NCBI GenBank assembly: GCA_003439945.1
Contig: QVRM01001782.1
Span: 992,001-1,056,000, forward strand
Direction of reading: 5' to 3'
Length of the DNA: 64,000 nucleotides
Origin: Dermanyssus gallinae
Taxonomy: Eukaryota; Arthropoda; Arachnida; Mesostigmata; Dermanyssidae
The position numbers were made by a program, and so were the translations under genes. The notes under the pieces are model-generated. The model was not told where the DNA came from. It searched no databases and saw only the letters and a program-made list of their open reading frames with translations. Positions 45,401 through 60,671 of the stretch are shown piece after piece; within the stretch, counting starts at the first letter, position 1; the number at the start of each line of letters is the position of its first letter.

Positions 45401-46740
45401 GTTAGCTGCTGTTGCTGCTGCTGCGACCTAGGTCGTAGGTAGGATTTTCGTTGAGGGGCTAGAGCCGTAATCTGACGTAGCCGATGGTGGAGACGAGATG
45501 TCGACGAAGGGTGACGAAGTATTATTGTAAAACGGGGGTAGTGAGGCGCAGAGAGGGAGAGAAATGGACTGCGTGCGTCCACTGGGAGCAGCACATGGGT
45601 GTGTGTGTGTGTGTGTTCGCCGTACAGCCGTATACGTAGCTCGCTGTGAGTGCGTGCCTGCAAGCGTGCGAATGGGGCGGGGGGGGGGGGGGCGTGGGTG
45701 GGGGGTGGGGGCAACGGCGGCGTGCCAAGCCCAAACTCCGGCTTGCGGAAAGGTGGCGCTGGCAGTTCTATAGTGGTAGTAGTTGCGCGGACGAGGCTCA
45801 TCGCGCAACGCGGTAGATGAGGGCGCGCCGATCAGCTAGCTGGCGACCGAGTGGGTTTGGGGGTGGCGAACGAACGAACGAACTCCTGCCGGGTAATCTA
45901 ATCCTCTTTAAAATGCAATATCCTTCTCGGCGGCGGCCGGCCTCCCGCCCTACGGACCCACCCGGCGCCCATTGAGCGGCTTAACCCGCATAAGCCCCCA
46001 GCGCGTTTGCAGGCATTTGTCCGCCAGCGGATACCGACACGTCGCGTTTTCTGCCCCCCCCCCCCCTCTCCTTCTACATCTCCCTCTCCCTATATCTCCC
46101 TCTCCCTATCTCTTGCTCTCCTTACCTCTCCCTATCTTCATATTTCTTTCGCTATCCTCAGTTGGGCTCAACAACAACTTCTGCAGGCAACCCGTTCTTT
46201 GGCCCAACCACATAGAAGTAGGTCGCTCCTGCACACGTTCCTGTGACCTTCTTACAGTCGTCGGCTGCCACCCACAGCCGCTGCTGCCGCCGTCGTGGTG
46301 CTGGTTGGTGGTGGTGGGCGGCGGTTCGGCTCTTTAGAAGAAGAGCTTCTTGCGCGCCCACTCACATAGCCTGCAGCTTCATCTGCAGCTCCCATCGACG
46401 CTCCCATTGCTGTCTCTGTTCTCAGTGGCTGCTCAAGAATCGGTGGTAATGTAGATCGGTAAGCCGCCATTGCTGGCGTCGCGATGCAGCGATCCCAGCC
46501 GGCCTCGCTCTTCATTCACACCATGCTGCTTTGAGCAACTTAGCCATTTAGCGGCCAGGTCAGCCAGAGCCAGAGTGAAATACGGAGACTAAGGCAGAGA
46601 CAAGAGCGTGTGCGTCTGGGAGGGAGAAAAGGGCGCGAAATGATCTAGAGAAATCCCCGCTGCAGGATTTCTTGTTGTTGTTGTTGTTGTTGTTTCCCTC
46701 AGTGACAGGGCGTCCTCCACCTTAGCCAGTTTACACCATG
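45401..46740. other. GC-rich island with poly-G/C tracts
   Basis: Contains a (GT)n run (45599-45616), G-rich tracts near 45676-45712, a C tract near 46052-46066, CTCCCTCTCCCTAT repeats (46070-46130) and (TTG)n at 46673-46693. Overlapping ORFs up to 136 codons are composition-driven. It could be a regulatory island within the presumed CAMTA intron; unproven. Confidence 0.45.
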
Positions 46741-47670
46741 ATCATTCGGCTCTTGTATACCACAGCTTCGAATGCTGCTTCTGATATTCTATTCAATAAG
46801 GAAATAAAAAAACAGACATCAAACAATAGATCGAATTCGCTAGTGCTAATCAACATTTATATATATATATATATATATAACTTATTTTCCCAACAGAATA
46901 CATTGCGCATTGCAGTACAGCTGATCTCTTTTTACTTCTTGTGGGCGTTTACGTCGTTACGTTACGTCAACAATTCAATTTGCAGCCATCGTCGTCTTGT
47001 ATTGGGTAGCTACTCAACGATTACGCTTGCCGGGCTCTCGACGGGGACCCCACAACAGCCCCAGCGTCGCTCTGTAATTCGACCGCGCCACTGGAGGCTG
47101 CGGCTGAAGGCAGCGGCTGAAGGCATAACCCAACGGCTCGTCGATGTTTCTATCACGCATTTGCATACAGTTAGCAAAGCCGATCTCTCTCTCTATCTCT
47201 CTCTGAACGACATCATATGTACTTTACCCAAAGCCTATCACCCGTAGCTAAATGACACGGACAACTCTGGATGCAACGAGGGGAGATGACAACAACAACA
47301 ACAGCAACAACAACAATCAGCGCGTCCTATGCCAAACTCACGTCTGTTGCGTAGCAAGGCCAGTTCCTCGGCCGACATACCCAAACCATCGCCTATACTG
47401 GGACCTAAACATATGTTTATGCAGAATGAACGGGCAGTCATCGTTTTAACGCAGCGAACGGGTAAGGTGTCTACAAAACAGCGCGCAGACGCTCCTGCCA
47501 AAGACAACGATGTCAGAGAAATACATACAATCCGTAATCATTCCCGCCGACCCATGTAGTTTAATTCATATTAGTCAAAGTAGCCAAGCGAACAGCGGTG
47601 AGACATGCATCTGGAAACTCTCTACCCTGTACTGATGACGGGACGGGAATATCAGTCAAGATCGCCTTTT
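46741..47670. other. No recognisable gene
   Basis: A 169-codon plus ORF (46738-47247) runs over a (TA)n tract (46857-46879) and shows no domain. A (CAA)n run lies at 47290-47316. Confidence 0.45.
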
Positions 47671-47671
47671 A

Positions 47672-47760
47672 CATATATATATATAGATATTATATAGATG
47701 TATATATCTATAGATGTATATATATATATATATATATATATAGTATATATATATATATAG

Positions 47761-47794
<34 letters not shown>

Positions 47795-47799
47795 ATATA

Positions 47800-47839
<40 letters not shown>
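47672..47839. repeat. (TA)n compound microsatellite
   Basis: TA units with TAG/GAT interruptions, ending at the base where the mariner fragment begins. Confidence 0.95.
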
Positions 47840-47842
<3 letters not shown>

Positions 47843-48296
47843 GCATACGGAGAAGCTACCTTGGACCGAAGCAACGTTTATCGGTGGTACAAAATGTTCT
47901 TAGAAGGCCGAGAAGATGTGAACGACGAAGAGCGTGCCGGACGCCCGAGCACTTCAACAACAGACGAAAAAATTAATGAAGTGGAGAAAATGGTATTGGC
48001 CAATCGTCGAATCACCGTTAGAGAAGTTGCTGAGGACCTAAACATATCGATTGGCTCGTGCCATTCGATTTTTATCAATGATTTGGGCATGAGACGGGTC
48101 GCCGCGAAATTCGTACCAAAATTGCTCAATTGCGACCAAAATCGCATGAACATTGCTAATGAGATGTTGGACTCTGTCCGCGACGACCCAAATTCGCTCC
48201 AGAGGGTCATAACTGGTGACGAATCGTGGGTTTATGGTTATGACGTGGAAACCAAAGCTCAATCATCTCAATGGAAGCTGCCGCACGAACCAAGAA
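47840..48296 (+). pseudogene. Fragment of a different mariner transposase
   Basis: One open frame gives YGEATLDRSNVYRWYKMFLE, then EDVNDEERAGRPSTST, NRRITVREVAEDLNISIGSC, AAKFVPKLLNCDQ and VITGDESWVYGYD, ending KLPHEPR. These are the two helix-turn-helix motifs, linker and first catalytic Asp of a mariner lineage common in arthropods but distinct from the 10/43-kb family. The frame is cut on both sides by (TA)n: the first residues (before YGE) and the whole catalytic core after the first Asp are missing. The remaining 150 codons have no stop, so the copy may be younger than the others. Confidence 0.9.
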
Positions 48297-48377
48297 TATA
48301 CTATATATAGATGTATATATATATATATTCTTCGTCGTCAGTCCAAAAACTCTGTCGCAAATTTATGGCCAATTATG

Positions 48378-48424
48378 GAACATAATCGTTCATATAGACG
48401 TAGTCTATATGAACGATTATGTTC
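48378..48424. repeat. Perfect 22-bp-arm palindrome
   Basis: Arms 48378-48399 and 48403-48424 (GAACATAATCGTTCATATAG...) are perfect reverse complements around a 3-base centre. About 80 bases after the mariner fragment. Confidence 0.9.
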
Positions 48425-48925
48425 GTTACTTCTTTAATCATTGAGTGATTTATCAGTTCATTGACTGCCTCTGCCAGCGTCACCGTCATCTTTACTATTA
48501 ATTGGCATTGTTCGTTAGCCCCGCTCGTTTATCCATCGATACCGCAGATATACATGCAGACCGGTTCCAGGTCTTTGGTAAGGTCGTGAGTTCGCCCTCT
48601 CGACGAAGTCGCCTACTTGTAACAGACGAAGTACCGGTCACCACAAAACATACACCAACGTACACACACAAAAACGTCAAAAGCATATTTGGGAGAGCGA
48701 TAAATAACGTATTAGCATCGTTATTTCTTTGGCCCCCTTTTTAACCTCGTTCATATTATAGTAACGCGCAACATAAAGGGCAACCACTATGTACAAACGT
48801 CCCGTAACGCAAATTATCAGGGTCTCCCAAGGAGACTCAGTTCGTTTTTTGTTGTTACCTATTTAATTGTATTTAGTATGTAGCTGCACTCGCAGAATTA
48901 TAGCGCGACCTTATCTTAAACTACG
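48425..48925. other. No recognisable gene
   Basis: Short ORFs on both strands, no motif. Confidence 0.45.
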
Positions 48926-48929
48926 AAAT

Positions 48930-49260
48930 AGTGCGATGAAAACAAACTCAAGATTAATGTAGAGAAGTCAAAAGTTTGGCGCGTAGAGGAGGGTTATGCG
49001 CAGCTAGGGATCATCGTCTATTAGTATATGGACTACCACTCAAATTAGTTAGCCAGTTTTGCATCTAGGCGTCACATTAACACCCAGGCTATCTTTAAGC
49101 AGACATACATAGAGGAGATACAAGCAAAAGCCACGCCTGCAATGTTTTTTAAGCAAGCTGAAAGCTTGCGATGTTAAGCGTGTATTAAGGCCTCTAAAGT
49201 GCGCTTCGGAAACTTGGTTTCTTTGGCGCTTTGGAAACTGCTTTGGTCATGCGCGGAGAG
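48930..49260 (+). pseudogene. LINE reverse transcriptase thumb fragment
   Basis: The plus strand reads DENKLKINVEKSKVW (about 48935-48980) and, in another frame, FLGVTLTPRLSLSRH (about 49059-49105), then LSKLKACDVKRVLRPLK. The NxxKS and LGVTLxxxLxxxxH blocks are those of the segment after YADD in Jockey/RTE-type reverse transcriptases. It has several stops and is too short to assign a clade. Confidence 0.55.
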
Positions 49261-49904
49261 AGAACACTTATTGAAGAGCTAGAACTAAGCAACTAGTAGT
49301 AGTTGTAGCTGAGAACTGTACTGATGGCCCGGTCTTTGTTGCAGAGATAGAAAAAGAGCCATGTAAACAAACCGCTCGCTAATGTGCCGAATAACTTGAC
49401 ACGGATACCGCCATCGCATATGCATATGCAGAAATTTGCGGTACGTCCCTATGCTTCTGTGCGATACTTCTGAGACCGTACTGTCACACTGTGACTCATT
49501 GTGAAACATGAATCAACTGTTTACCAATTTTATGGTGAAATAAATACAGAATAAATAATTCTATGGCATCTGTTTAGATCTTCCTCGAGAGAAAAATGTA
49601 TTTTTGTGTTTAGATGTAAAAAGGGATCATTGTGCCTTTGGTACCCGCCAATTAAGCAATTTTTGTCTCACTAATATTTCTGTAGTACCCGGGAAAGATG
49701 ATAATCTGAAGGAACAAAGTTGGAGCTAAAAAATGCGTGCGGTAGAACATCCTATGAGAAATTCAACAACGTGTGGTGGGTTGCCAGAGATGAACGCGAG
49801 CGGGCGTTGTAAAAGTAAAAACGAAAACTGTACGGCTTAGAGTCAAATCACCAAGCTACTTGCTGAAGGTACTACTAATCGTTACTGGTAATCGTTTTTT
49901 CATA
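49261..49904. other. No recognisable gene
   Basis: A 74-codon minus ORF (49285-49509) without motif. Confidence 0.45.
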
Positions 49905-50139
49905 CCATAAAATGCCGGTATGCTCGGCTTTCCAATTGAGTAATGCGTTCTCTTAGAATCGTGCATTTTATAAGTGCATGTAGGACAGGCTACCTAAAAT
50001 CGCAGCTTAGAGAAATGTATTATAGAATCATCTCACTCTTATGCGAAATATTTCCGCTCCTTGTTCTATTGGCAAACATTATTGTTTCGCCGAGTTGCAT
50101 TAGATCCCAAAGTTTGTTGAACAAATTCTGGAAAATCCT
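49905..50139. mobile_element. Diverged relative of the 25.6-kb fold-back element
   Basis: Shares with 25557-26266 and 57861-58063 the ordered blocks ATGCCGGTATGCTCGG, GCATTTTATAAGTGCATGTA, CATCTCACTC.TATGC, TTTCGCCGAGTTG.CAT and a CCTGTATATA end. One arm only; the right end abuts (TA)n. Confidence 0.65.

Positions 50140-53225
<3,086 letters not shown>

Positions 53226-53259
<34 letters not shown>
53226..53259. repeat. (TA)n microsatellite at 3' break of a mariner relic
   Basis: TA array at the truncated 3' end of the mariner relic. Confidence 0.93.
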
Positions 53260-53260
<1 letters not shown>

Positions 53261-53261
53261 T

Positions 53262-53992
53262 CGCCAAAAGAAGTCTTTATCTTTAGAGGCAAGCCAATCA
53301 CATGCCCATTTTCGTACGAAGAGAATTTCTGCTTAGCCAGAGCGTGACCCAGCGATGCGAAGACGTGATATTCAAATGGAGCCAAGTCTGGCGAACTAGC
53401 GGAGTGGGGAAGGATTTTCTACTGAAAATGCTTTATAAGTTTTTTTACCGACTCCGTTTCGTGTGATGACGCGTTATCGTAGAGCAAAATCAATTGAGCT
53501 ATCTTTTGTATTCTTGTCGTTTTTTCGCGCAATGCCTAGTTTAAATCGATTATATGACTTTTGGCCCTTGGAATTGTCAAGGGAGATCGCTTTTTATCTC
53601 CGGTCATGATACGATGCAGAATTACTTATGTTTGAACCTGGCAGAAGCTCGAGTGATTTGTGGGCTCTGTTTTTGTTGTTCATTCAGTTCATGTGGAACC
53701 CACTTAAAGGACTTCAGGATCTTTACCATGGCCTTCAAGCGTCTGCAAACTGTTGCTTGGCACACATTTAAGTGCGCAGCAAATTCTTACGTTTGCGTAC
53801 TATCTGCGTCCAACAAAGCTTGCAAATCGGTGCCCTTAAACTTTTTGGACGGTTCTAACGTGCTTCGGCGTTCAGTTAAAAATTGCCACTGCTGAACTTT
53901 TTAAACCACTCAAAGCACTGTGATCGGCCGAGGGCATTCTCGCCGAAAGCCTCGACAAGCATTTCATGCACTTCGGTCACAGATTTTCCCAT
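53262..53992 (-). pseudogene. Mauritiana/mellifera-like mariner transposase relic
   Basis: Read from ATG 53992-53990 on the minus strand: MGKSVTEVHEMLVEAFGENA, QCFEWFKKFSSGNF, PSKKFKGTDLQALLDADS, QATVCRRLKAM, KWVPHELNEQQK, then MTGDKKR (first Asp). Then, after an internal deletion of roughly 100 residues relative to the family, come LILLYDNASSHETESVKKLI (second Asp), LPHSASSPDLAPFEYHVF (third block) and QKFSSYEN. The third catalytic residue of the usual SDYHLF reads Glu (FEYHVF). Several stops and frameshifts are present. The order, WVPHEL motif and DD34D-type blocks place it in a mariner lineage separate from the other copies here. Confidence 0.88.
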
Positions 53993-56200
53993 TGTACACG
54001 TACAACAGAATTTCTATTGGCTAGTAGCTACACCAATAGCAGCACCGTCTGTACACGGAATATAACTAATATAGCTACGTTCACCGTTAATTCTATTCCT
54101 CACCATGCATGGGAAGTTTTTGGCTATTAAAGCTTGATTGGCATTTCACTTCAGTCGTGAAGGTATGGACGTATGGGCAACAGGTCCTGAAGCTGAACAA
54201 ACCTTAACTACATGGTTACTACTATGAATACAGCATTCTCCAATATTGAAGAGATTGCAGAAGTCCACCGGAAAAGTTAGCTAGCTCCTCAGGCAGATGA
54301 TGAAACGAATTATCTAAATGCGTAGGTCGACTTCTATAATCTCTTCAATAAGTCTTGCCAAGTTCTTCTGAAGCGACTCTGTTCTCTGGCAGACATAAGG
54401 TGGTGTTGTCTAACGAGCTCGAATTATTTACGTGGTTGGTCCGCGCTAGCACGGTTCATAACCCATTCTGCCCTAATTGAATTGTAATGCAGGTACGCAG
54501 GTACATGCTGCTGTTTTAAACACCGCCATATTCCAATTTAGATATTTTCCATGGGACCACAGGCGTACCATTAGTGAGTACTTATTGAGTCTTGCCGCAC
54601 TCACGTATAAAGAGAGGCCTGTTAGAGGCTGTTGAAGGCAAGCCACGCGTCACTAAACGTATTTGGGACTCAGGGAGATTTGTCTAGATGCGCCTAGAGT
54701 CCCAAATACGTTTCCAAAATCCATTAGAATGAGGGGCACGGAGTGCTTCACATCGTTTGTCAGACGGGTGCTAAGTCAGGAGTGTCAGTCTTCTGTGTTT
54801 TAAAACTGTAGTACTACTGATTTTATGCCCGCCGGCACATCGTTAGCCAAACCCTCATCAGACGTTAGTATAAGATGAACTGGTGGCATACGATGATCTT
54901 CAAATGCAACGAGAGCGGCTCGTTCAGACTTCATCTCTAAAGAATGCTCTACTTCTAGGCTCATGACGGCATTTTCAATTAGCGCTTTCGAAACCTCACG
55001 TTTCTAGCACATTCGCACAGCGATTGTATACTGTTTTTCTTAAATGAGAGCCATAAAAAAGCGTGCATGTTAGGAGATTGAGCTCGTAGCGATAAACCTG
55101 GACTACTTTAGCTCAATAGCATTCTAAAACGATGCGTAAAAATGGCTATATTACTCATTTTGTATTATATAAGTTATAGGTTAAATGGGTTTCATCATAC
55201 CCTGTCTGCTATGCCTATATAGTAACAATCCATGTTATTGTCCACAGGTATAACCAAAAAACCAACGATCGCATAAGTTAGTGTGAAAGTTGTTATCGTT
55301 TTGCTTGCAGTGAATATAAATACTTGCAGCAGTGTGCAAGTTTTCATAGTATTCAGGGCAGTCGATTCCCAGTCGACGACTCATTATCAGCGACCAAGCA
55401 AGCCCTTGGTCCTTCTTTCGTAAAAATGTTTCTTAGAATTGAGGCAGTATTACTTACCATTGTGCACTACCTCGAATGATATTACAATTTCGATCCAAAC
55501 ATGTTTATAAGCAAACCAAATCAATTGTGAGTGTAATGGGTGCTTTCGCGTTTTCAATTATCCTAGTAAAAAACAGTCCATCAGTCAGTAGAAAAATTCT
55601 GGCCAATAACAATTGCATGATTATTTCCGTTAGTTTCCCAATGATTATTTGGCGACAGTTTCCAAGCTTTGTATTCTTTAGACAGAAGCAAATGTGTAGA
55701 CCTTTGTGCGTGCTACTTGAACACGATAAACTTTATTCTGAGATAAACTTGAGCACCACGACTTGAGTCCGCACGGATCGGTCTAATTAGGTAGACTGGT
55801 CTAATTAGATCGATTGCAACAGACGAACTGTTTCCTATTCGCAACAGCAACAAAAACGATTGAGCATGTGACAGGAATAACTGATGTCATGCCTGGTCGT
55901 TTTGGAACGTCATTGGGGTTTAGACCTTTAAAATGTGAGGACTAGGTGCCGATCGTAATATACGGCAACGTAGTGACAACGTCGTGGAGATGAACGAGAA
56001 ACATTCTTGGAAGTCAATGAAGAGACACAGAGACCATAGAGACTATCAGCTATAGAACAGTAGGTAGTGTATTTTCACTTAAATTTTAAATATACCTAAA
56101 TTTCAGCGCAACGGACCTCAGTAAAACACACTGGATAACAGGAAAGCATAGGACAAAGCACATTATGCCACCGCAATGACCAAATGGCCACGGCCAAGCG
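53993..56200. other. No recognisable gene
   Basis: A 96-codon plus ORF (55476-55766) has no motif. One 17-bp-arm hairpin at 54655-54713. Confidence 0.45.
54655..54713. repeat. Perfect 17-bp-arm hairpin
   Basis: AAACGTATTTGGGACTC (54655-54671) and its exact complement (54697-54713) around a 25-base loop. Confidence 0.85.
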
Positions 56201-57400
56201 TAGAAGAAAGAGAACCGATTGCAGAGAAAGTACAAACGGCGATAAAAACGTAGCAGTGACATGCGGCGGGGGGGGGGAGGGGAGCACAATGAAACTTCGC
56301 AACATATAGAAAAAATCGCTAACCGTGTTTGAAACGATAATAGGGCGCAAGCCGCAAGGTATGTGTTTACGTCATGTGTTGGCTCGCTTCGACGATATTA
56401 CGGTATGGCCGGTATACAACACATTACTTGGCCAATGTGTTTGTCGGCGGCGGAGATACACGCAGAAAGTATAGTATAGTAGTAGAAGTACTTGTCGTAG
56501 AAGCAGAACTAATAGCAGTCTAATAGTAGTAGTAGTCGTCGTATTAGGAGTGGTAGTAGCCGTCATGGTAGACGTATATCGTTGCACTGAGGCGAAAAGC
56601 GGCTGTCGATGATCACTTGGGATGAAGGATTCCTACCACCCCCAAATTCAGCACGACAGCGGTTTGTGGCGGCCGCCCAATGCTGGTGCGGGGGGCCTGG
56701 GCCGGGGGGGTTGAGAACGTAGTTGATCTTGTTGTTCGGGTCAAGCCGAAGACGTGGCAGCCAGCACGGTACACGAGGCGACCGAGAAGCATGAGAAGAC
56801 GGGGCGCAGGAAGGGGGGGGGGGGAGGAAAGGTGAAAGGTCGCTTTTCGATTGCTCCCTTAGCTTCGGCTTGTTTCGCAAAAGAAGAAGCAGAACAAGAC
56901 GAAGAAGAAGAGGTAGACGACGATGATGAAAAAGAGAGGAATCCACTGACCTGGAAAATTGGGGAGTCGACGCCAAGCAGGCGGGCCGGTGGCGGACAGG
57001 GGCCCATCGGCTTAGTGGCCTTGGTTCGGCAGGAGACCTACACCAGCCAAATCGGTCCCATCCATGAGCGGGAGTTGGATCCTTGGCCTGTGAGATCGGC
57101 CTGCGAGGTCGGGGGGGGGGGGGGGTCACAAGCGCTGGAGGGTGGGGAATCGTCGGACAGAGCCCGGGTCTCAAGGAGGTTTCGACCGATCGACCGACCG
57201 AGACGTTTCAACCTGTAAGATCCGACTAGCCTGCTAAATGAGATGACCAATGGGCTTATGTCGTCCAACAGCGGTCGGCAGTCGCTGCCGTGGCTCCCGA
57301 CGGACAGCGCTGGCGAACAAGAAACAACTTTAGCTCAGCGTCGTCTTTTTGTATTCGTTGCTGGCTGGTAAATAGTGGGTGTGTGTGAAATGACAATAGT
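56201..57400. other. GC-rich island with poly-G tracts and acidic ORF
   Basis: Poly-G runs near 56267-56276, 56812-56822 and 57112-57124. The plus ORF 56754-57218 (154 codons) has an acidic run EEAEQDEEEEVDDDDEKE and glycine runs from the G tracts; the opposite strand carries a 203-codon Pro/Ser/Leu-rich ORF. Neither shows a domain. I regard both as composition products, but a coding exon cannot be excluded. Confidence 0.4.
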
Positions 57401-57793
57401 GGGTGGTGGTGGTGATGGTGGTGATGGAAAGTGGGAGAAGAGACAGGCCGACGTTTAGTTGGGTAAGCGTGTCTCCGAGGACGAGTACAGATGCGATAAT
57501 GGAAGGTAAAATTGCAAGCAAATGTCGTCCCACACTCGTTGGTATTATCATCGTTGTTAATCAGAGCACTGAGTAAGGTAGACGCGTCTATAGGAACATT
57601 GGAAAACCGCCTGCCATAAAATCGTCTGAAAAAAGTTGGGGTGGGTTGCTTATATATATATATAATTTTTTTAAGTGTGTTTTATTTACAGTATCTTATG
57701 TTTTTACAACATTATAGTCGTGTAGTTCGTAAGGCTGAAAGCCCGTGTACGCAGCACTGGAACATCCAATACATATGATTATTTTTTTGTCTT

Positions 57794-57795
<2 letters not shown>
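57401..57795. other. No recognisable gene
   Basis: GGT/GAT triplets near 57399-57428 and a short (TA)n at 57651-57664. Confidence 0.5.

Positions 57796-57860
<65 letters not shown>
57796..57860. repeat. (TA)n microsatellite, left of fold-back relative
   Basis: About 32 TA units with one CA. Confidence 0.95.
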
Positions 57861-57864
<4 letters not shown>

Positions 57865-58059
57865 CTCCGGAATGCGCCGGTATGCTTGGTTTTTTAATGA
57901 GTGGTGCGTTCTTTCATAACCATGCATTTTATAAACTTATGTCGGACAGCCACCCTGAAATCCCAGCTAAGTTTTCATCTCACTCCTATGCAAAACATTT
58001 TCGTTTCTTTTGACATTTTTTTTCGCATAGAGCCTGTCCATACCTTAGAGTTTTAGACG

Positions 58060-58063
<4 letters not shown>
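57861..58063. mobile_element. Diverged relative of the 25.6-kb fold-back element
   Basis: About 200 bases enclosed by (TA)n on both sides. Blocks GCGCCGGTATGCTTGG, GCATTTTATAAACTTATGTC, GACAGCCACCCTGAAATC and CATCTCACTCCTATGCAAAA align with 49905-50139 and with an arm of 25557-26266. Noncoding. Confidence 0.7.

Positions 58064-58104
<41 letters not shown>
58064..58104. repeat. (TA)n microsatellite, right of fold-back relative
   Basis: About 20 TA units. Confidence 0.95.
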
Positions 58105-58106
<2 letters not shown>

Positions 58107-59239
58107 CTCGTTTATTGTTATATACAATGGCAGTTTATAACATTATTGAAACAAGAGTTCATGGTTCTCAACGTTCTTACAACAAACAAACACATGTCAA
58201 TAATTCAGTCAGATCGTGCCGAATCGTCGTCATACGCTGCACGCTCGGTTACCGCTGAAATATCCCGTAAGGCTCCCTGCAAGCTGTGCAATCCGTTTTG
58301 CGAGACACGCGAGTGTCATACAGATTCACGGCAGATAGAGAGGATTGCACCTGTTGAGCTGCATCAACAGACCAGATATATGACGACATGCCGCGAGTGG
58401 GCAGTTGGCAGGACGACACTAACCAGGGAGTAGACGAAGCGAGATTTTCGACTGCTCAAGTAATGCGCGAGTTCAGACATTAGTATTGCCGTACACAGTA
58501 AGCGCGTAGCCATTTAAAAGCAAGCAAACATATTTGTTTTTAATGTTAATAAGAATATTTTGCCGAACGGGCTATCGTCCGTATCTGCCCGTTTGTGCGA
58601 GTGTGTCAACATTCTACATATTACACAGTGTTTACTGTTACTATTATTATTGCGGCTGCTTAACTACATTTTGAAAATGAAGTCTAATCTACAACGTGGC
58701 GCCAGCAGTCATTTTAACAACTCATCGCCCCGACAATGAAAAGGGCATTTTTTCCTTGGAACAGCAAGGCATGAAAAGTTGACAGCCGTATGAAAGCCAG
58801 CAACTGCTCTGTTTCACAGGAGAAGCAGCAGCAGCAATGGCTAATGAGTAGTTTCAATGCTCGTGGTGTTCAATGAGCTTTCCTAGTGAAGATATGTGTC
58901 AGATAGATTCACCGAGGAAGGGCTCATAAGATGAATATGGCCGAGTCTAACAGTAGCGTTACAACACGCCGATACCACTACGTGCGGCCGCGCTTTGATA
59001 GGTCGCTGCCACTACTAGTAGTTGCAGTAGAGTCTCACAACCGCTGCCTTCTCTACGCGCTCCACTTGTGGAACCTTCTTCTCTACCCGCTAGCCAACCA
59101 CCAGTAGACTGAAAGGCCGTCACCAGCCAGCCGACGCCTACCGCCCTATTTCCCCCCTCCTCTTCAACGGTTACTCGCCAACGCCAAGATGACCTTACGC
59201 CCGACCACATAAAATGCCTTTTCTTTGCCAACGAAAACC
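58105..59239. other. No recognisable gene
   Basis: A 109-codon plus ORF (58104-58433) has several Cys/His but no zinc-finger spacing I recognise. GC rises near 58,980-59,200. Confidence 0.45.
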
Positions 59240-60650
59240 ACAATAATGTGCTGGAAACATTTGTCAATATGCAATATCAGACGTGTGTGAGAAGCGTCAT
59301 ATATGGCGAGTGGCTTATTGCCCTAAGGAGGAAAACCGAGGAATACCGACCCACAGCCAGCTGCACTCTGTGTGCTAGCCACGAAGACTATGCTTCTCTT
59401 GGTCAATGTGTAAAACTCCCTGCAGCCACGGCAGATGGGGTATTCCACTGATAATAAGCAGAAATAGTAGTTCACACAGCTTGCAACTTTCTCGAAGACA
59501 ACGAGAACGCTGCCTTATAAAACAATATTTTGAAAATGTCTTTAGCTTTAACAAATGAAGGCACCTCTTGAGAGATGTCAAAGCGCGCCCCGGCCCTCTA
59601 TTAAAAGATGCAGGAGACATTTATCAGGCCGAGTCCCTTGATGTTCGGTGAGATTGAAATCACGTCACCAGCTGGGAGTCAGCAGGGGGACGCAGCGCCC
59701 CCTTTTGTTTAGTCTGCTTCAGATGATATCCAGGGTTTCTATGTTCTATCTCGACTGTATGACCCTTCTTGACAAAAATCCTTCGAAGCAGGCCGCAGTT
59801 CAATCCTTCAAAGGTGAGGAATTCCTACATGATTTCAAAGGCTAAAAGAAGCCCCCAAGCATCCTTGTGAAAAAAACAGTGCGAATTCGACCTGCTGGGT
59901 ACGGCGGTGTTTCCCGACAGGATTGGCCCAATAATGGCCGAGAGGGGAGAACAAGCCTCCTGGCTTTACCAGCGGCTGGGCAATCTTGAGAGACACTAAG
60001 CCAACATTTCAACCAAGAGGTCTTGTACGTACTATGGACCTCACCTGCCCTCCTTCTGCCGTAGGAAACTTTGAGTCTCGACGACCAGGTGAGGGGAGCC
60101 GTGGAAAGCTTCCTCGACCTAGTGTTTGAGGGTAAGGCATGAACGCAGACAAGCCTACAGGCCCGGCTCGATGGAATGGACATTCGCCACGGACCTTTCC
60201 TTGCCTTCCTGGCCTTGTCACATAGCTGTGCCTCCGCGGTGGCCGCTACTACCGGTAGACTCATCAGCCATCAGCAGGACGACGTTCGGATCTGACAGAC
60301 GCGGCAGTCTGGTGGTCGTTCTAAAGAGCAGGTCACTAGGCAGAAGGGGTGGGACCAAATCACTACTCAGGCGACCCACGTAACTCTTTGTCGGCTTGCG
60401 AGTTAGATGTAGATGACATTAGACTGAAAGCGGTCTCATTCGACTCGGCCGGAGCGTGGCTCAACATGTTTCCGTCCGAGATCGTCGGAAGGAAGCTGGC
60501 CGACGACTAGTCCCGTGCCATCAGTAGCCTCAGTACTCAAACTGACAAACGAGTTTGGGAAGAAGCTCTTTGAAGCCACAGCGGAACCATAATCGACCGC
60601 GTTCCTCCGACAAAGGGTGAAACTGCAGAGAAGCAACGCCAAGATGACGT
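59240..60650 (+). pseudogene. Decayed LINE (RT to C-terminal region), plus strand
   Basis: Plus-strand blocks are GEWLIALRRKTEEYRPTASC (about 59299-59358, RT fingers) and HLLRDVKARPG (about 59562-59595). Next are PLMFGEIEITSPAGSQQGDA (about 59635-59695, the QQGDPxGP block) and FYLDCMTLLDK (about 59742-59775, the catalytic YLDD box reading YLDC). A C-terminal stretch reads SAGAWLNMFPSEIVGRKL (about 60445-60500). Order and wording match the minus-strand copy at 60672-62725. Many stops and shifts are present. The two copies face each other tail to tail, about 25 bases apart. Confidence 0.75.
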
Positions 60651-60671
60651 TGAGTGGTCACCGACGCTCAA

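Noticed and set aside
56563..57218. 203-codon minus and 154-codon plus ORFs as possible genes
   Set aside because: They overlap on opposite strands, are driven by GC-rich and poly-G composition, and show no domain; kept only as a GC-rich island.
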